From Flavobacteriales bacterium (GTDB lineage Bacteria > Bacteroidota > Bacteroidia > Flavobacteriales_F > PHOS-HE28), in contig JADJCS010000005.1 of assembly GCA_016703105.1 (NCBI GenBank), positions 124,001 through 188,000 on the forward strand: 64,000 nucleotides of DNA. Direction: 5' to 3'. The notes under the pieces are model-generated. The model was not told where the DNA came from and ran no database searches. It saw only the letters and a list, made by a program, of their open reading frames with translations. This document shows positions 1 through 8,592 of the stretch, in pieces; the first letter of the stretch is position 1; every line of letters begins with the position of its first letter. The position numbers and the translations under genes are program-made.

Positions 1-174
1 GAACGCGCTGGCGAGAAGCCCTGGCACACCGAAGGCGAGAACAACGCCGAATGGATACTGCTCGATTATGTGGATGTGGTGGTGCACATCTTCCACCGGG
101 GCAAGCGGGCCTTCTACGGGCTCGAGGACCTGTGGGCCGACGCCGTAAGCCAACGCTACGAGAACGTGGCCTGA
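1..174 (+). CDS. rsfS: Ribosomal silencing factor RsfS, C-terminal end (partial)
   Basis: The window opens inside a gene; frame 1 gives 57 residues ending at a TGA. The peptide contains WILLDYVDVVVHIF followed by FYGLEDLW, which matches the conserved C-terminal half of the RsfS/Iojap family. In that family the protein binds ribosomal protein L14 and blocks 30S-50S joining when nutrients are scarce. The N-terminal half lies outside the window. It precedes ftsH by 17 nt in the same direction, the usual Bacteroidota order. The family call rests on a short fragment. Confidence 0.85.
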   Translation, partial: ERAGEKPWHTEGENNAEWILLDYVDVVVHIFHRGKRAFYGLEDLWADAVSQRYENVA

Positions 175-191
175 ACCGCTTAACAAAGAAC

Positions 192-2270
192 ATGGACAAC
201 ACGCCGAACAAGGAGGTGAAGCCGCGCTTCGACAAGGGCGATCCCAAGGGACCCAAGCGCTCCTTCAACTTCTACTGGATATACGGGATCATCATTGTGG
301 TGATCCTCTCGATCAACCTGTTCACCATGAGCGGCGGGCTGGTGGAGATCGAACCCTCGGAATACAGCGCTTTCGTGACCAATGGCGATGTGGACCGCGT
401 GGTGGTGGTGAACGATGAGATCGCCCAGGTCTACATCAAGAAGGACCGACTGGACAAGGAACCGCACAAAGACCGGATCCAGGGTTCGGTGATGACCGGT
501 GCCAACGTCTCGGGCCCGCACTACGTGTTCAATATCGGTAGCGTGGACGCCTTCCAGGAGGACCTGAAAAAAGCCAATACGGAGCACGGGGTCCGGTACA
601 AGTTCACCACGCACGACAACTGGGGCCGCGAGATCATCCAATGGGTGCTCTTCCTGGGCATCATGATCGCCGTGTGGATGTTCGTGATGCGCCGTATGGG
701 CGGAGGAGGCGGTCCGGGGGGCCAGATCTTCAACATCGGCAAGAGCCGCGCGCAACTGTTCGAAGGGGGCAAGAGCACGAACATGACCTTCAACGACGTG
801 GCCGGACTGGACGAGGCCAAAGAGGAGTTACAGGAGATCGTGGACTTCCTCAAGAACCCCAAGAAGTACACCGACCTGGGGGCCAAGATCCCGAAAGGCG
901 CCTTGTTGGTAGGCCCTCCGGGTACCGGAAAGACCCTGCTCGCCAAAGCCATCGCCGGGGAGGCCAACGTGCCTTTCTTCAGCCTGAGCGGATCGGACTT
1001 CGTGGAGATGTTCGTAGGCGTGGGGGCGAGCCGTGTACGCGACCTGTTCAAACAAGCGAAGGAGAAGGCGCCGAGCATCATCTTCATCGACGAGATCGAC
1101 GCGATCGGCCGTGCGCGTGGCCGGAGTGTGAACATGGGCGCGAATGACGAGCGCGAGAACACGCTGAACCAGTTGCTCACAGAGATGGACGGCTTCGGCA
1201 CCAACAGCGGTGTGATCCTGATCGGGGCCACCAACCGCAGCGATGTGCTGGACCGCGCCCTGATGCGCCCAGGGCGTTTCGACCGGCAGATCTTCGTGGA
1301 CATGCCCGACCTCAACGGGCGTATCGACATCTTCAAGGTGCACCTGAAACCCTTGAAAATGGACGCCACCGTGGACGTGGAGTTCCTCGCCAGACAAACA
1401 CCGGGCTTCAGCGGCGCCGATATCGCCAATATCTGTAACGAGGCCGCGCTCATCGCTGCCCGCAAGAAAAAGAAGACCATCGACCGCCAGGACTTCCTCG
1501 ATGCCGTGGACCGCGTGATCGGAGGGCTGGAGAAGAAGAACAAGATCATCACCCTCGACGAGAAGAAACACATCGCCTACCACGAGGCCGGTCATGCCAC
1601 GGTGAGTTGGTTGGTGGAGCACGCCAGTCCCTTGGTGAAGGTGACCATCGTGCCGCGCGGCCGATCGCTCGGCGCCGCCTGGTACCTGCCCGATGAAAGG
1701 CACCTGACCACCACCGAGCAGATGCTGGACGAGATCGCCGCTGCCTTGGGTGGACGGGCCGCGGAGGATATCATGTTCGGCCAGATAAGCACAGGCGCGC
1801 TCAGCGATCTGGAGAAGGTGACCAAGCAAGCCTACGCCATGGTGACGATGTACGGCCTCAACGACCGCATCGGCAACATGAGCTATTATGACAGCAGCGG
1901 CCAGAGCGAGTACACCTTCGGCAAGCCCTATAGCGAACGCACCGCACAGACGATCGACGAAGAGGTGAGCAAGATCATCGAAGGTCAATACGAACGCGCG
2001 AAGCGCATCCTGGCGGAGAATCGTGACAAACTCACCGCTTTGGCATCACAACTGCTCGAGAAGGAAGTGATCTTCAAAGAGGACCTGGAGAAGATCTTCG
2101 GGCGACGGCCCTTCGATCGCTTCGATCCGGAACAAGCTCTACCCGCCGCACCGGCCACCGCTGTCAACGGCAATGGCAATGGAACCCCTGTGCCGGACCC
2201 CTCCACGACCAGCAGCACCGCCGACCCCACGCCCGATGCTCCTGCACCCGAGCACGCCCCGGCCGGATGA
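192..2270 (+). CDS. ftsH: ATP-dependent zinc metalloprotease FtsH
   Basis: Membrane-anchored AAA+ protease of 692 residues, expected to degrade misassembled or short-lived membrane and cytosolic proteins as a hexamer. Two membrane segments (about residues 27-45 and 149-167) flank a periplasmic FtsH-extracellular domain, followed by a glycine-rich linker. Walker A GPPGTGKT lies near 241-248, with Walker B IIFIDEID and the second region of homology (RPGRFDRQ) after it. The zinc site is HEAGH at 464-468 with a third-ligand candidate D539. The frame is open upstream to 51, but ATG 192 (MDNTPNKEV) follows the rsfS stop and gives the family's normal N-terminus. The tail is Pro/Ala/Thr-rich and probably disordered. 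Confidence 0.97.
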   Translation: MDNTPNKEVKPRFDKGDPKGPKRSFNFYWIYGIIIVVILSINLFTMSGGLVEIEPSEYSAFVTNGDVDRVVVVNDEIAQVYIKKDRLDKEPHKDRIQGSVMTGANVSGPHYVFNIGSVDAFQEDLKKANTEHGVRYKFTTHDNWGREIIQWVLFLGIMIAVWMFVMRRMGGGGGPGGQIFNIGKSRAQLFEGGKSTNMTFNDVAGLDEAKEELQEIVDFLKNPKKYTDLGAKIPKGALLVGPPGTGKTLLAKAIAGEANVPFFSLSGSDFVEMFVGVGASRVRDLFKQAKEKAPSIIFIDEIDAIGRARGRSVNMGANDERENTLNQLLTEMDGFGTNSGVILIGATNRSDVLDRALMRPGRFDRQIFVDMPDLNGRIDIFKVHLKPLKMDATVDVEFLARQTPGFSGADIANICNEAALIAARKKKKTIDRQDFLDAVDRVIGGLEKKNKIITLDEKKHIAYHEAGHATVSWLVEHASPLVKVTIVPRGRSLGAAWYLPDERHLTTTEQMLDEIAAALGGRAAEDIMFGQISTGALSDLEKVTKQAYAMVTMYGLNDRIGNMSYYDSSGQSEYTFGKPYSERTAQTIDEEVSKIIEGQYERAKRILAENRDKLTALASQLLEKEVIFKEDLEKIFGRRPFDRFDPEQALPAAPATAVNGNGNGTPVPDPSTTSSTADPTPDAPAPEHAPAG

Positions 2271-2484
2271 TGCGCCTGACCGGCGCGACTGGATCTTGCT
2301 GACCAGCATGGCGGATCGCGTGCAGGCCAGCCTCGTGGTCGGCATGCTCGAAGCCCATGACATCGCTGCGGTGCTGATGGACCAACAGCCCAGCGCCTAC
2401 CCGATGATGGGCGATGTAGGGGTCCTCGTGGAACGTCAGAACCTGATGACCGCCCGCCACCTTATGAACTCGGGTCCGCCGTGA
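2236..2484 (+). CDS. DUF2007-domain small protein
   Basis: An 82-residue protein with DWILLTSMADRVQASLVVGMLE followed by VLVERQNLMTARHLM, the pattern of DUF2007 (annotated as putative signal transducing protein, function not established). The chosen ATG overlaps the end of ftsH by 35 nt; a later ATG at 2308 would delete the first strand of the domain, so I prefer 2236. The stop overlaps the GTG start of cdsA (GTGA), which suggests translational coupling with the lipid gene. It is soluble, with no membrane segment or signal peptide. Confidence 0.75.
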   Translation: MLLHPSTPRPDDAPDRRDWILLTSMADRVQASLVVGMLEAHDIAAVLMDQQPSAYPMMGDVGVLVERQNLMTARHLMNSGPP

Positions 2485-3284
2485 ACGAGGTACTGGTGCG
2501 CTCGGCCACGGGCATCGTGTACATTCTGCTTACGGTCGGCGGCGCCATCGCCGGTCCGTTCACTTCGCTCTTGCTCTTTCTACCAGTAGCTATGTTGTCG
2601 GCGGGGGAACTGCATCGCCTCTACTGGACGGACCGTAAGGGTCTTCCGGTCTTCTGGAGCATGCTCACAGCGGGAACGCTTTACGCGGCGCTCGCTGTCG
2701 CACCCATCATGGTGGATTGGCGGACGTCGTTCGTGCTGATCACCGCGTTCCTGTTGATCGTGATGACCGCGACCTGGATCTTGTTCCACGAGGAGCAGGC
2801 GCCGCTGCACGCGATCGCAGGACATATGATGATCCTCCTGTACGTGGCCCTTCCCTTCGGCCTGGTACCGCTCCTGGTAGCGCGTGGTCACGAGCTTTTC
2901 ATCGGCTTCATGGTGCTGCTCTGGACCAGCGATACCGGTGCTTACGTCGTAGGTCGGCTCATCGGCAAGCACCTCATGGTGCCTCATATCTCCCCGAAGA
3001 AGACCTGGGAAGGTTTGGTCGGTGGTGTGTTCTTCACGCTCGTGGCCGGGTACTTCCTGTGGTACTTCTGGCCGGTGTTGACACTCCTCCAATGGGAGTT
3101 GATGGCCTTGTTGGTGGCCCTTACCGGTACACTGGGCGATCTGTTGGAATCGGCGTTCAAGCGGGCCGCTGGGGTGAAGGACTCAGGCACCCTCCTTCCC
3201 GGTCATGGCGGACTGCTCGATCGCTTCGACGGCTTCCTTCTGGCTGCTCCTGCGGTCTGGCTGTACTTGCTCTCGCTCGGTTGA
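2481..3284 (+). CDS. cdsA: Phosphatidate cytidylyltransferase CdsA
   Basis: Integral membrane enzyme of 267 residues that makes CDP-diacylglycerol from phosphatidic acid and CTP, the branch point of phospholipid synthesis. Several hydrophobic helices are visible. The CdsA signature (S-x3-KR, KDSG, then P-x-HGG-x2-DRFD) runs from about residue 224 to 250, and WTSDTGAYVVGR plus PKKTWEG are also typical. The GTG start overlaps the stop of the DUF2007 gene. Phosphatidylserine decarboxylase follows, so the pair supplies phosphatidylethanolamine precursors. Confidence 0.95.
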   Translation: MNEVLVRSATGIVYILLTVGGAIAGPFTSLLLFLPVAMLSAGELHRLYWTDRKGLPVFWSMLTAGTLYAALAVAPIMVDWRTSFVLITAFLLIVMTATWILFHEEQAPLHAIAGHMMILLYVALPFGLVPLLVARGHELFIGFMVLLWTSDTGAYVVGRLIGKHLMVPHISPKKTWEGLVGGVFFTLVAGYFLWYFWPVLTLLQWELMALLVALTGTLGDLLESAFKRAAGVKDSGTLLPGHGGLLDRFDGFLLAAPAVWLYLLSLG

Positions 3285-3331
3285 GGCTGGCCGCCACCTC
3301 TATATTTGGCGGCCTTGTTCCGCTCCCCCTC

Positions 3332-3997
3332 ATGGGCATCCACCGCGAAGCCGCTTCCACCCTATTGCTCGCTTCGGCCCTGCTCTGCTTTGCGCTCTAT
3401 GGGCTCTGCGTGTGGAACGCGCCGATCACGCTGCGGATCGGCCTGGCGATCCCCCTCCTGGCGATATGGGTGATCGTCGTACTGTTCTTCCGCGTCCCGC
3501 ATCGCGTCCCCACCCGTGACGAAACCGCTGTGGTGGCACCAGCGGACGGCAAGGTGGTCGCCATCGAAAGAGTGCGCGAGTCCGAGCATCTCGGTGACGA
3601 TCGCATCCAGGTGAGCATCTTCATGTCCCCCCTCAACGTGCATGTGAACTGGTACCCCATCGGCGGAACGGTATCCTACTTCAAGTACCATCCTGGCAAA
3701 TACCTGGTGGCCTGGCACCCGAAGAGCAGCACGGAGAACGAGCGCAGCACCGTGGTCGTGCGCCATCCAAAGCATGGCGACGTGTTGTTCCGCCAGATCG
3801 CGGGAGCACTGGCCCGCCGCATTTGCACTTACAGCGAACCCAACGCGGCGGCCACCCAAGGTGGTGAGTTCGGCTTCATCAAGTTCGGATCGCGCGTGGA
3901 TGTGCTCTTGCCACTGAACACACGCATAGCCGTAGCCTTAGGGGACAAAGTGCAGGGTGCCACCACCGTGATCGCCCGCTTCGACCAGACCGTTTGA
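3332..3997 (+). CDS. psd: Phosphatidylserine decarboxylase, short (archaeal-type) proenzyme
   Basis: A 221-residue pyruvoyl-dependent enzyme converting phosphatidylserine to phosphatidylethanolamine at the inner membrane. Two hydrophobic segments occupy residues 8-50. APADGKVV and FMSPLNVHVNW are family motifs. The self-cleavage site is in FGSRVD, where S187 should become the pyruvoyl group, leaving a small alpha chain. The frame is open far upstream inside cdsA, but ATG 3332 (MGIHREA) sits after the cdsA stop and gives the length of the short Psd class. Confidence 0.93.
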   Translation: MGIHREAASTLLLASALLCFALYGLCVWNAPITLRIGLAIPLLAIWVIVVLFFRVPHRVPTRDETAVVAPADGKVVAIERVRESEHLGDDRIQVSIFMSPLNVHVNWYPIGGTVSYFKYHPGKYLVAWHPKSSTENERSTVVVRHPKHGDVLFRQIAGALARRICTYSEPNAAATQGGEFGFIKFGSRVDVLLPLNTRIAVALGDKVQGATTVIARFDQTV

Positions 3998-4000
3998 ACC

Positions 4001-4510
4001 ATGCGTTACACCACCACCGCGATCTTTCTTTCTCTCCTGTTCCTGGGCTGCGGACCTGAGCCTGTCGCCGAACAGCCCACCGCACCGACGACCGAGGACA
4101 CCTTGGTGGTGGCGGAGCCTGACCCCATACCGTTACCGGAGGGGTTTCTACGCACGGACGGCGTCTATCGGTCGAGCATGGGCAAACTCGTGTACTTCAT
4201 CCGATTCTTCCCGGAGGGACGGGCCATGCTGATCGGTGGTTTGACCGATAGCCCGCAGGATCTGCGCGAGGCGCTAGAGCCTTCCACTCCCACGGGCGGA
4301 ACCTCCATCGTGCATAAGGTGCCAGTGACCGTGCGCGGCGACAGCATCTTCTTCGTGACCCCCGCGATGAGGGGGGACATCGACTATGCGGGGATGCGGC
4401 ATGGTACCGATTCCGTCACCTTCCGCAAGTACAGCCATGTGACCGGGAACCAGGTGATCGCGAGCTATCGCTTCGAGCTGTATGACCTGCCGACCGCGCA
4501 GCCGCAGTAA
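4001..4510 (+). CDS. Lipoprotein of unknown function
   Basis: A 169-residue protein starting 3 nt after psd. The N-terminus is a lipoprotein signal (hydrophobic stretch then LFLGC), predicting lipidation at C17, followed by a Pro/Thr/Glu-rich linker. The rest is a small polar domain with FLRTDGVYRSS and strand-like segments; I do not recognise a family. It may be co-transcribed with the lipid genes, but nothing ties it to lipid synthesis. Its stop abuts the stop of the convergent HAD gene (4510/4511), leaving no room for a classical terminator. Confidence 0.75.
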   Translation: MRYTTTAIFLSLLFLGCGPEPVAEQPTAPTTEDTLVVAEPDPIPLPEGFLRTDGVYRSSMGKLVYFIRFFPEGRAMLIGGLTDSPQDLREALEPSTPTGGTSIVHKVPVTVRGDSIFFVTPAMRGDIDYAGMRHGTDSVTFRKYSHVTGNQVIASYRFELYDLPTAQPQ

Positions 4511-5215
4511 CTACGAACGGAGCAGAACGCGCAGTTCATCGAAGTGCGCGAAGCGATAGGTGGATCCGCTGTCCGGGATCACCCTGGGGTCCGCCACATA
4601 GTGGGCTTGGTCCATGCCTACGCCGCAGGCACCCTCGATGTCATTGCGCGGGTCATCGCCCACCATCAAGCTTTCCGCTGCGGAAGCACCCGCCAGATCC
4701 AGGGCTTTGTGGAAGATCCGCGGATCCGGCTTGGCGGCGGCGGCTTGTTCGCTTGTCAATACGACCTGGAAGAGGTCTGAGATGCCACTTGAACGCAACT
4801 TCACCTGTTGCACTTCAAGGAACCCGTTCGTGATCACATGCAACGCATGATCGGGTGCAAGCTCATTGAGCAACGAGCGTACACCAGGGTTCAAGCGCCC
4901 TTTGCGAGGACAGCGCTGCAGGAACCCGCTCGCGAGCTGTTCCACCAAACGTGATCCCCGCACCCCGAAGGAAGCCAGTGTGTTGCGGAAGCGGAGGACG
5001 CGCAGCACTTCCTTCGGGATCCGGCCTGCTTCATAGCTACGCCACAGGTCCGCGTTGATCTCCTCGTACACCGCGATCAGCGCATCGGCGTCAGGCACCC
5101 CGGCACGCTCAAGGTGCAGTTCGATGAAGAGTTCCTGAAGGGTTTCGCGGGAGTTCGCCCGGAAGTCCCAAAGTGTATGGTCCAGGTCGAAGAAGACGTG
5201 GCGGTAGCGCTTCAC
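4511..5215 (-). CDS. HAD-family phosphatase, YjjG/YfnB-type pyrimidine nucleotidase
   Basis: A 234-residue haloacid-dehalogenase hydrolase. Motif I is FFDLDHTLWDF (nucleophile D10, D12), motif II is VITNG, motif III uses the lysine of KPDPRIF, and motif IV is GDDPRND. The overall pattern, including LWDF after motif I, is that of the YjjG/YfnB family, which dephosphorylates non-canonical pyrimidine nucleotides. The frame is open upstream to 5494, but GTG 5215 overlaps the stop of the preceding membrane-protein gene and places motif I at the expected position. It is the last gene of a long leftward operon. Confidence 0.85.
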   Translation of the reverse strand: MKRYRHVFFDLDHTLWDFRANSRETLQELFIELHLERAGVPDADALIAVYEEINADLWRSYEAGRIPKEVLRVLRFRNTLASFGVRGSRLVEQLASGFLQRCPRKGRLNPGVRSLLNELAPDHALHVITNGFLEVQQVKLRSSGISDLFQVVLTSEQAAAAKPDPRIFHKALDLAGASAAESLMVGDDPRNDIEGACGVGMDQAHYVADPRVIPDSGSTYRFAHFDELRVLLRS

Positions 5216-5667
5216 CGGGAGAACAACCAGCCCGCACTGAGCACAAAGGACCATAGGACCACCGAGCCGATCAGGAAGGGCAGGGTGCGCCGATCGTGCC
5301 GGAAGTACTTCGCGGCGAGAATGGCTGTGATAGGCACCGATAGAATGGGCGGCGCGATGGCGGCGAGGCCAATGATCCCATAGCCATGCTTGATGCGCAC
5401 GATCCCGCGATTGGTGCGTGTGAAGATCCGCTTGGGCTGCTGGCCGCGCGCTTTGGCCAGCGCCGCGCGCCGCAAATAGCGCAACCGGAACCATTCGAGG
5501 ACCCGCGTACCCGTGAAGTAGAAGACAAGCATGCCGATGGCGCCACCTGCACCGGTGAGCAGTACGGTCTCCAGATAGGTGTTACCGAACTGATAGGAGT
5601 AGAGCCCTGAGAAGAAGAACTTCACAATGCTCATCGCCATCACGGACAAGTAGCCGAGCAGGTCCAT
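5212..5667 (-). CDS. Small polytopic membrane protein, unknown function
   Basis: A 151-residue protein with hydrophobic segments near residues 7-25, 33-53, 95-115 and 128-150, separated by a strongly basic cytoplasmic loop (about residues 58-90, many Arg/Lys). The segment GYGIIGLAAIAPPILSVPIT resembles the Pro/Gly-rich motif of small DedA/SNARE-associated or small multidrug-export type membrane proteins, but I cannot assign a family. It starts 3 nt after the upp stop and its own stop overlaps the HAD start, so it is probably translated with both. Confidence 0.7.
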   Translation of the reverse strand: MDLLGYLSVMAMSIVKFFFSGLYSYQFGNTYLETVLLTGAGGAIGMLVFYFTGTRVLEWFRLRYLRRAALAKARGQQPKRIFTRTNRGIVRIKHGYGIIGLAAIAPPILSVPITAILAAKYFRHDRRTLPFLIGSVVLWSFVLSAGWLFSR

Positions 5668-5670
5668 GAC

Positions 5671-6321
5671 CTACCGCTTACGGCCGTAGGCCAGATCGCC
5701 CGCATCGCCCAGCCCGGGTACGATGTAGGCTTGTGCGGTCATCTCCTCATCGATGGCGCCCACCCAGATGCGGGTGCCTACCGGCAGGTGTTTGCGTGTG
5801 TACTCCACGCCCTCCGCGCTGGCGATCACGGAGACCACATGCACGGCCTTCGGCCGACCAAGGCGCAACAGCGCGCGATACACCAGCACCATGCTCTGGC
5901 CCGTCGCCAGCATGGGATCACAGATCACGAGCACACGATCCTCCAGGTCAGGGCTCGAGAGGTATTCCACTTCGATGTCGAAACCATCCTCGCCCTTCCG
6001 GTGCTTGCGGTAGGCGCTCACGAACGCGTTGTCGGCACGATCGAACACGCTGAGCATACCGTTGTGCAGCGGAAGCCCGGCCCGGAGTATCGTGGCCAGT
6101 ACGGGTTGCTCGGCCAGCATCGGGGCATGGGCGACCCCAAGGGGAGTGGTCACCTCACGTTCCACATACTCCAACGTGCGGCTCAGTTCATGGGCGAAGA
6201 TCGCCCCCATGCGTTCCAGGTTGCGACGGAACCGCATCGGGTCACGCTGCACCTCCACATCCCGCATCTCCGCGAGGAACTGGCTCATCACCGTCCTCTC
6301 CTTGCACAGCTCAACGACCAT
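5671..6321 (-). CDS. upp: Uracil phosphoribosyltransferase
   Basis: A 216-residue pyrimidine-salvage enzyme making UMP from uracil and PRPP. The PRPP loop is VLVICDPMLATGQSMV, the flexible region is TILRAGLPLHNGML, and the uracil-binding C-terminal motif is AYIVPGLGDAGDLAYG. The frame is open to 6435; ATG 6321 (MVVELCKERTVM) gives the usual length and overlaps the preceding acyltransferase gene by 11 nt, while ATG 6288 (MSQFLAEMRDV) is the alternative. With the HAD nucleotidase two genes downstream it suggests a small nucleotide-metabolism group at the end of a glycan operon. Confidence 0.95.
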   Translation of the reverse strand: MVVELCKERTVMSQFLAEMRDVEVQRDPMRFRRNLERMGAIFAHELSRTLEYVEREVTTPLGVAHAPMLAEQPVLATILRAGLPLHNGMLSVFDRADNAFVSAYRKHRKGEDGFDIEVEYLSSPDLEDRVLVICDPMLATGQSMVLVYRALLRLGRPKAVHVVSVIASAEGVEYTRKHLPVGTRIWVGAIDEEMTAQAYIVPGLGDAGDLAYGRKR

Positions 6322-7237
6322 GTTTCTTGTGTAACACCCACCGCACAAGGCCCGGAAGCCTGTGCAGCGTGGCCCGTAAATATAGCTGGGGTACCGCGCC
6401 GAAACCCGCATAGAAGCGTCCGAGGTCCGGATCATTGCTCCCGGCGAGGTCCAGCCAAAGATCCTGGCCCGCGCGCATGGCGACCATACGATCGATCAAG
6501 AAGTGCATCGCATGCGTTCCCCGCGCTTGGGCAAGGGCCGCACCTTTCAGGAAGATGGTACGCCCACCAAAGTGTACGAAGTAGGCCACCGCCACCAAGC
6601 GGCCATCGGCACGCACACCCCAGGATGTGGCCTCACCTTTCACGCGCGCTGCGTGCATGACGCGTCGCATGGTCGCCTCCTGGCGAGGGCGGATCCCCCA
6701 TTCCCGGAACTGCGGCGAGGTGACCAATAGATCGATCAGTTCATCCAGCGGAACATCGTGATCGAAGCCGCGCTCGGCTTCTTCGACCTTGCGGAGATTG
6801 CGACGATGGTTGGTACTATAGGTCGCTCTGATCCCCTCGCACGTGCGATCCATGGGGACCAGCTGGTCCTGCTGCGGTGTGAGCACCCATCCCCGGGGCA
6901 CCACCTTCATCTCGCGCTCCGCGAGGAAGATGTCCGCATGACGGTAGATCCGGCCGATGTGATCGAGGAACTCCTTCGTGAGCAGCGGGGAAGGATCGGG
7001 GGCGAACACCCCGAGCTGCTGGATGGTGAACGGCTGGTGCAGGTACGCGATGCCCCACTTCCGATGGTGGGTGAGCGGCATCACTGCGCCCCGTTCGTGA
7101 TCGACCAAGGCATCCCACCCGGGTGAGGCCGCATCGAGCACATGGCTTTGCGCATACCAGAGGTTGTTCGAACACTCGCGCAGCATCGCGTCCCATCGCG
7201 CGCGATCCAAATGCGGATGCGGAACATGCTCGATCAT
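6311..7237 (-). CDS. GNAT-fold acyltransferase, FemAB/BioF2-like
   Basis: A 308-residue soluble protein. LRECSNNLWYAQSHVLDAAS near the N-terminus, YSTNHRRNLRKVEEAERGF in the middle and LDLAGSNDPDLGRFYAGFGA near the C-terminus resemble GNAT-like acyltransferases of the FemAB/BioF2 group, which move acyl or aminoacyl groups onto cell-envelope substrates. Its start overlaps the stop of the polysaccharide deacetylase gene (ATGA). The neighbours (deacetylase, toroid enzyme, WecB) suggest it modifies an amino-sugar or glycan; the acyl donor cannot be read from the sequence. Confidence 0.7.
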   Translation of the reverse strand: MIEHVPHPHLDRARWDAMLRECSNNLWYAQSHVLDAASPGWDALVDHERGAVMPLTHHRKWGIAYLHQPFTIQQLGVFAPDPSPLLTKEFLDHIGRIYRHADIFLAEREMKVVPRGWVLTPQQDQLVPMDRTCEGIRATYSTNHRRNLRKVEEAERGFDHDVPLDELIDLLVTSPQFREWGIRPRQEATMRRVMHAARVKGEATSWGVRADGRLVAVAYFVHFGGRTIFLKGAALAQARGTHAMHFLIDRMVAMRAGQDLWLDLAGSNDPDLGRFYAGFGAVPQLYLRATLHRLPGLVRWVLHKKHGR

Positions 7238-8544
7238 GGGCGGGCCGCGTTCAGCACACGTTCAAAGAGCGCCGGCCACGCTTGCCGATCATCCGCACCG
7301 GCCAGGAAGCGGTCGTGCCATACCGTGATCAAGGTGCCTTCCACAGCGCGCACCGCGTCGATGCACGCAGCATACTCCGCGAAGGCCTGTTCCACGCTCA
7401 GGCCGAGATGATCGTGCAGTGCGCTGTCCATCAGCGCGAACGGGTGCAAGGTGATCACGATAAGGCGTTCCTCCGCGATCGAATAGAACGGGAACGGTGT
7501 GCATGTTCCGGCCGTGAAACCGACGCGATCGCTGGCACCGATCGAATGTTCTTCGATGATGCCCATCCGCTCGAGCTGGTGCAGAGTTTCAGGAAAACGC
7601 CAGCGCAGGAAATGCTGTCTGCTGCTGCGAACAGGCCGATCGATGATCCCACCAAGCACCCCGATCTCATGGGCCGTGCGTTCCGCATCGTCGCTCGTTA
7701 CATAGGAAGGATGTATGCCGACCTCAGCGTTCTCCGCCACAGAACGAATTCGCGAGCGCATGACCGGATGCATGGGCGAGGTGGCGTGGTCATAGGTGGT
7801 ACCACCGCGCAGGAGGAAGAAGAACGAGAGGCGCGAAGCGCGGCTCTCGCACAGACGTATCACTTGCTCGTAGCGATCGTAAGGGTCGCTTCGGGAGCCC
7901 AGGACCACTTGCCAGCGCTCGCCCAGCTCTGAGAGACGGCATGCGAGAACGTCTTTCACGGAAGCGCCAAGCTGCCGGACCAAGGGTCTTCCCAGGTATC
8001 GCATACCGTTGTCCACATCCACGGTGACGTGATGCGCGTAGCGCCTATCGGGTGCAGGAAGGGCGGGCCAGCGCTCCCGCATCCTTCGCGCGAGATCGAG
8101 CGCCCAGCGATCCACGATCGGAGTATGTTCCAGCGCCAGCTTGAACACGGTTCGGGACGAAGAGGGCAGGCGACCGTGCGCATCGCGCGTGCCGGGCAGA
8201 AGCTCATCGTACAAGCTCAATAACCAGAATATCGCTCCAGGCAGATCCAGGACGCCATCGAGCAAGATGACAGGAAGGTCATCCTGCTCGACCTTTTCCA
8301 GCCGCCATGGTCGAACTCCGTGCTCGTTCAAAATACCGCAGGCCTCGAGGCATAGTGCCGAAGACACCTCATCTCCACCATAATGCAATTTCGGACCGGC
8401 CGCATCGCGAAAAAGGATCGGATCCTCCACCTCACGCATCGACCAACCCAACAGTCCCTGAACGAGGTGTTGGAACACGGAACGGGCCCGTGGAGAAGGG
8501 TTCTCCAAATGGACGAGGACGGTGGGTGCGGCGGGGCCGGACAT
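7234..8544 (-). CDS. Polysaccharide deacetylase family protein with DUF7033-like N-terminus
   Basis: A 436-residue protein. The N-terminal ~160 residues (LHYGGDEVSSAL, GAIFWLLSLYDELLP, DAHGRLPSSSR) fit the DUF7033 type often fused to deacetylases. The C-terminal domain has a NodB-like beta-strand HHVTVDVDNG (D176, D178), SFFFLLRGGTTYDH, EVGIHPSY and a final TVWHD, as in polysaccharide deacetylases of carbohydrate esterase family 4. No signal peptide is seen, so it probably acts in the cytoplasm on a precursor. It lies between the toroid gene (48 nt upstream) and the acyltransferase (4-nt overlap), so deacetylation followed by re-acylation is a plausible inference. Confidence 0.75.
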   Translation of the reverse strand: MSGPAAPTVLVHLENPSPRARSVFQHLVQGLLGWSMREVEDPILFRDAAGPKLHYGGDEVSSALCLEACGILNEHGVRPWRLEKVEQDDLPVILLDGVLDLPGAIFWLLSLYDELLPGTRDAHGRLPSSSRTVFKLALEHTPIVDRWALDLARRMRERWPALPAPDRRYAHHVTVDVDNGMRYLGRPLVRQLGASVKDVLACRLSELGERWQVVLGSRSDPYDRYEQVIRLCESRASRLSFFFLLRGGTTYDHATSPMHPVMRSRIRSVAENAEVGIHPSYVTSDDAERTAHEIGVLGGIIDRPVRSSRQHFLRWRFPETLHQLERMGIIEEHSIGASDRVGFTAGTCTPFPFYSIAEERLIVITLHPFALMDSALHDHLGLSVEQAFAEYAACIDAVRAVEGTLITVWHDRFLAGADDRQAWPALFERVLNAARP

Positions 8545-8592
8545 GCGATCAGCGCGGGCTGGACGTTGAACGCAGCTGGAGTGTCGATCCGT